Below are positions 59,481-64,000 of a stretch of 64,000 nucleotides of DNA, in pieces. The stretch lies in NCBI RefSeq assembly GCF_905475345.1, contig NC_066592.1:1122001-1186000 (forward strand). The letters run 5' to 3'. Under the pieces are notes generated by a model. It was not told the DNA's origin and searched no databases. It saw only the letters and a program-made list of their open reading frames with translations. The translations under genes were made by a program, and so were the position numbers. The DNA is from Vespula vulgaris. Lineage: Eukaryota; Arthropoda; Insecta; Hymenoptera; Vespidae. Position 1 is the stretch's first letter. Each line of letters begins with the position of its first letter.

Positions 59481-61817
59481 GACGAATCCAATGCATTTTT
59501 ATGGGATCAGAGACTCAAATTTATTAGGGGGTAACAGCCGTTTCGTAGCTTCTGTCCTCTCCCTGTCTCTTTCAACCACCCACCTCCTCCTCCTCTCTCT
59601 CTCTCCCCTCCTTCTCTCCCTCTCCTTTTCCCACCCGTTCCAACCCTACTCTCCTTTTTTTCCTTTTCTCTTTTTCGTGCGTCGACACGACTCTAGAGTT
59701 ATCTGCAACATCGTTTTGCTCCCTGCTCTCTATCCTCCTCTCTCTCTCTCTCTCGTTCTCTCTAGCTAGCTCGTACGGAACTCTAATATATTCGCGATAC
59801 GGACGGCGAAAAAAGGCTGGGAAAGAATATCAAAACGCACATAAATTCCCTCTATCCCACTCTTTTTCTTTCTTTCTCTCGTTGCGAGAGCAAACCTGTC
59901 CGCCAGATATGACGAATGCATGCATATACGTAACTCTAACGCGTTTTGCCGGCCTGCTAGCGTGTCGACGAGAGAATCAAACGTGAAAGAGAAAGAGTGT
60001 AAAGTTTACGACGGGAGATATATATATATATATGTGTATATATATTCTTTTTTTTCTTTTTTTGCTGTTTTGTTCGTCTGTTTGTTTGTTTGTTCGTACG
60101 TTTTTTTTTCTACGCTCCTTTTTTTCTTTCTTTCTTTCTTTTTTTTTTTTACTATCGAAACACTGTCCAGAACTCGTTTTTTTCAATTTATATAGATAGT
60201 GGATTTTCTTGTTTGGTAAATATTTGTAAGCTACATTTTATTTAATACTGTAACAATCCAGTATGTATACATGGCTAGTTTAGTATTTTCAAGCATTCGA
60301 CGAACTCGAAACCTCGCTGATTTTGTAACGAGCAGATGCTTCGCGTTGAGGATATTGTTTCAGAAAGAGGGAGAAAGACGGAGGAGAGAGAGAGAGAGAG
60401 AGAATAAAAATGAAAGGAATATGAAAAATATGAACGATCTGATTGAGTAAAAGAACATATAGAATTCTTTTGTTCCATTTCGTAAAAAATCATTTTCATT
60501 TGATCTTACAATGATTATTCTATTTTTCACTTTTATCAAGGTAGAATAGATAGAGCCTTGTTTCTACGATTCATTGAGATATCATTTTATTGGTGAACGA
60601 ACGTTGACCAATCAACAGCATCGAATTTCATGGAAGACTTAAGAGCTGCCGTGAGAGATAGAGGTGGGGAGAGAGGAGGTGGATCCACCGCAGGAAGGAC
60701 GAACCAGTAGCGTGTTTCGGACAGGTTCCGTCCCGTCGTGTTGTCCCGTGGGACAATCTCGTGGACAGGCCGATGCCATTACCTGAACCACATTGTCCCG
60801 TCCGGAGCACATAGTAAGCCGACGAGGTAACGTGCGATATCTCGTCTGATGTCAAATCTGACAGGAGGGCCTAGCGATATGCTTGCTTGCATCAAAGAGA
60901 AAGAGAAAGATAGATAGATAGATAGAGAGAGAGAGAAAGAGAGAGAGAGAGAAAGCTGTGGAAGCTTACTAAGCTTCTATGTTGAAAGAGAAACATACTG
61001 AATACTCGTATTTGTGTGCGTTTCTATGTAAGAGAAAGAGAGAGAGAGAGAGAGAAAGTGTCGACAGGACCTGGATTATTGGACTTTCGTTGATTTGCTC
61101 CTGTGTTAGTTCCCTAAAGCTTCTCTTTCTCTGTTTCTCTCTTGGCCTGCAAGAACCAGACTGGATTGAATTATCTATCATCAGGAGAGAGGAGGGTTTT
61201 CGACCTCGTCGAGCCCGTAGAAAGTCCAGAAAGCGGAGGCCGAACACTGCCCACTAATCATACTACCGTTTTGAGGGGATGGGATGAGGTAGCAGAATAG
61301 GATGTGTTGCCGATGTAGAACAGGATTCAGGATATTGCTCGGACGATGGAGAAAAACAGGACCTTCCACTTAATCATTTCCCGATCGTACCTTTCTCTTC
61401 CTCCCTATTTTGCTAACTCGATAAACTACTATAGTTCCTGTCACGTGATTCTCTCGAATACAAGTGTATCCTTTTTCTTTTACAATTCTTTTCTAATCCG
61501 ATAAGCTTTGTTCTTTCTTCGTGAATTTGTTATATTTATAATTGTTAACAATGAATAGAATTATTCGTTCGACTATGTCTCAAAGACAACGTATCCTTTC
61601 ATAAGTGCATCGAATCATATCAAAATTCCTGGAGCATGTCCGAGTACGTATCATCATACAGCCGAGAGCAGTGGTCATCGGTCGTAGCGGGAATCGATGT
61701 CTTTGACATTAACAAGCATCTAGAGTAGAATGCAAATTCGTGGCGTTACGCTTCCGGACGTGCCGTTCTCACGAAGATGCTCTCACTCTCTATCCTTCTA
61801 TCTATCCATCTCCAAAT

Positions 61818-61850
<33 letters not shown>

Positions 61851-62781
61851 ACCTCCTTATTCACTCGATCTATCTGATGCTAAGACGACGAGGGTTATAG
61901 TCGTGCGGCTAGCCAAGATCTCCAAGAGCCAGTACGCATATCCGTGAACCGCAAATACTCCGCAGAGTAGGACAGATGCCACGTATTGTGTGTCACCAGT
62001 TGTTCCACGATTGTGTCTATCTTGACACAGAGCATGTATCTGGCTGTTTCTCCTTCTCTCTCTCTCTCTCTATCTCTTTCTCTCTATCACTCTTGCACTA
62101 TTTAGGTACCGCAGATGTCTGGGAAGCCACGCTTTCGTCCGGAGATCTCAACGATACCACTACTTCTCTCCCAAATATCGTGCTTTGCTTCCTGTTTCGG
62201 TTTGAAACCTCTAGAAATCTATATTTGTGTTCCTCGGAGCATCATGCTTGACCGAACACGAACATTCGTGGTTTTGACAGGGTCGGGATAAGCCGTGTGT
62301 CGCTTAGAGACGTCGACTTGTATATATGTATCTCGGATGAAAATTGTTTGCCCTTGTTTTCTCCTTGTCCCTTATTACGATTGAAATCTGTTCATACGTT
62401 TAAATCGTATACGTTTTCTCTACAAATCGAAATTAATTATCGAATTCGTACGAACGTTATTATTATATATTGAGAAAATATTCTCATATACTATAATATA
62501 TGTATATATAATACGCCTACGATATATACTCCCCGAAATCACATATATATTCGTAAGGTACGCCGACGTCCCTATAACTTCTCCCCTCCCTTATCGGTCG
62601 CAATAATGGAAACTACGTCGTCGATTCTATTTTCCCTCCCTCGGGAAGCCGGCCTGTGCAAAGCCGCCTCCCCCTCTTGCTAGTCCCAGAAAGCAGAGCA
62701 TACGGGGCGCGAATAGAGCCGAGCCTTCGTACAATAATGGTTATTTATTAGCGCTAAATCAAATGCGTTAGCACCCCCATA

Positions 62782-62782
<1 letters not shown>
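59481..62782. other. mixed unique and repeat non-coding DNA
   Basis: Contains C/T-rich 59,580-59,660, T-rich 60,045-60,152, GA 60,380-60,402, GATA/GA 60,899-60,955, GA 61,029-61,058, CT/CTAT 61,818-61,850 and CT 62,051-62,085. Unique DNA at 60,590-60,890 and 61,100-61,800 shows no supported gene. Confidence 0.75.
60727..60802. other. cluster of TCCCGT words with inverted repeat
   Basis: TCCCGT occurs at least three times within about 75 bp. TTGTCCC and GGGACAA (60,741-60,756) form a 7-bp inverted repeat with a 2-bp spacer, and TTGTCCCGT recurs near 60,793. The surrounding 60,590-60,890 is GC-richer than its neighbours and has no microsatellite in its core. It may be a regulatory cluster; this is inference. 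Confidence 0.35.
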
Positions 62783-62835
<53 letters not shown>

Positions 62836-62851
62836 TCTCTTTCTCTCTTCT
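62783..62851. repeat. (CT)n microsatellite
   Basis: About 45 bp of CT, then CTTTCT units. Confidence 0.96.
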
Positions 62852-64000
62852 CTTTCCACAACCCTCGTGAAGAACAATATATATGATAATAGCTGATAAT
62901 AATGATTTCGAAAGCGATCGCCCCTGGCAACGAATTTTCAGTCTTGTTATATAGATAGAAAATTATCGAGGATTAAACAGATTTTAATTTTTAATAGTTT
63001 ATCAATGACAAGCGAATAAAGTACTATAGCGAAGAAAATTCTTAGACGACGATTAAATCGAACGGAGAGAATTATAGAACGTGGAATTCTAACACGACAT
63101 TGTATTTAAGACACATTATTTATCATCCGTTGATCTATTTAATATATCCAGAATAAACGATCAGATGAAGAAGGAGAAGAAGAAGAAGAGGGTCATGGAG
63201 GATTTGCCGATCGTAATTGCTAATCGAACGGAGGAACGTTTAAAAGAAACAATTTCGAACGAAAGGGAAGGGCAGGTCTTGATTAACGATCTACCAAATG
63301 CGTTCCCATAATGATTAATGATGAGCTAAATACACGGAGCCCTTTTATACGTGTAATAATGTAAAATGTTCGCGATGGTGGATCGACGAACGTTGAACGG
63401 AGAACGTTGAGCAATTTTATTAAGTATGTTGGCACGTATGTATCGGTTAGCATGCTCATGTAGATAATATCTATATATATATATATACATACACCCACCC
63501 ACTCACACACACACGCATTACTACGTTCTAAGTAGAAACGTGTTGGTAGGTAGTTATATATAGAGCGAATATATACACGTGATGTAAACCACGCCAAGAC
63601 CACTGCTTTTCGGTTAGAATATCGAGTTGCCTTGAAACCGTAATTTCGCATCACTCGAAACCCATGGCACACTGAAGTCAAAAGCATTCCTTTGGTAAAC
63701 CCGAAGCATTTCCGATTGTAGCTATGAAAGGGCCGGGTGCTAAGATAAGCCGAGTACAATAGCGACATTGAATTCAGAGAAAGCTACCTTATAGAATCTA
63801 CGATCTTCTAAGGTTTCATATTTTTCAATTATTATTCGATGACAACATTGATCGTGATAACTGTATTAATTTTTTTTCCACGAGATTAGCCTACCGGATC
63901 TAATTTCAATGACTATAAAAGGTTTAAGGAAATATGAGATTAAGAGGAAAATATTTTTCTCCGTGGTACGTTCTCAAAATTTGTTCTTTTTCACCTCATT
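62852..64000. other. AT-rich unique non-coding DNA
   Basis: Only a GAA tract near 63,168-63,190 and a TA/CACA tract at 63,470-63,515 stand out. The 161-codon frame on the - strand (63,283-63,768), the longest in the window, crosses that tract and has no recognisable domain. Confidence 0.7.

Noticed and set aside
62085..62112. TTTAG|GTACCG junction after a CT array (+)
   Set aside because: The donor GTACCG is poor, and CT arrays before an AG are frequent here by chance.
63283..63768. 161-codon frame on the - strand, the longest in the window
   Set aside because: It reads through a TA/CACA tract, has no recognisable domain, and such lengths occur by chance in 64 kb.
1..64000. tRNA, rRNA, CRISPR array or bacterial-type operon
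   Set aside because: No B-box-like GGTTCGANTCC in a cloverleaf context, no rRNA core words, no regularly spaced unique-spacer repeats, and no gene clusters seen by eye.

Overview
This is AT-rich eukaryotic DNA, almost certainly from an insect and most likely a hymenopteran (bee, wasp or ant). The reasons are very dense (CT)n/(GA)n, (TA)n and poly-T microsatellites, abundant CpG-containing words (TCGA, ATCG, CGTT) with no sign of CpG depletion, and insect-style splice signals. The order-level call is inference. There are no operons, no bacterial genes, no CRISPR array, and no tRNA or rRNA gene that I can recognise.

I find no convincing protein-coding exon in the 64 kb. The longest open frames (about 120-160 codons) lie on low-complexity DNA (poly Ser-Leu or Arg-Glu from CT/GA runs, Phe-rich from T runs, Tyr-Ile from TA runs) or in AT-rich sequence with no recognisable domain, and are best read as chance.

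The best functional signal is a pair of zero-length-exon recursive splice sites (ratchet points), both on the + strand. The first is at 23,833/23,834: TACTAAT branch-point match, T-rich tract, then CAG|GTAAGG. The second is at 47,413/47,414: CTAAC branch-point match, pyrimidine tract, then CAG|GTGAGT. They are 23,580 bp apart, and I saw no equally good site on the - strand. The simplest reading is that the window is the inside of one very long intron of a + strand gene whose exons lie outside it, removed in steps. The host gene cannot be named from this sequence.

Layout: 1-2,350 repeat-rich; 2,350-5,520 mostly unique; 5,520-13,640 very dense in CT/GA/TA runs; 13,640-23,800 mixed, with microsatellite-poor complex blocks near 16.0-16.5 kb and 21.0-22.3 kb; 23,800-24,800 the first ratchet point, a three-copy tandem repeat and a probable decayed interspersed repeat; 24,800-36,400 AT-rich with scattered repeats and a possible 226-bp MITE at 31.3-31.5 kb; 36,400-41,400 unusually poor in microsatellites; 41,400-47,400 mixed; the second ratchet point at 47.4 kb; 50.4-53.0 kb a dense repeat block with a 40-bp perfect palindrome and a GATA array; 53.0-56.9 kb largely unique; 56.9-64.0 kb alternating CT/GA arrays and unique sequence.
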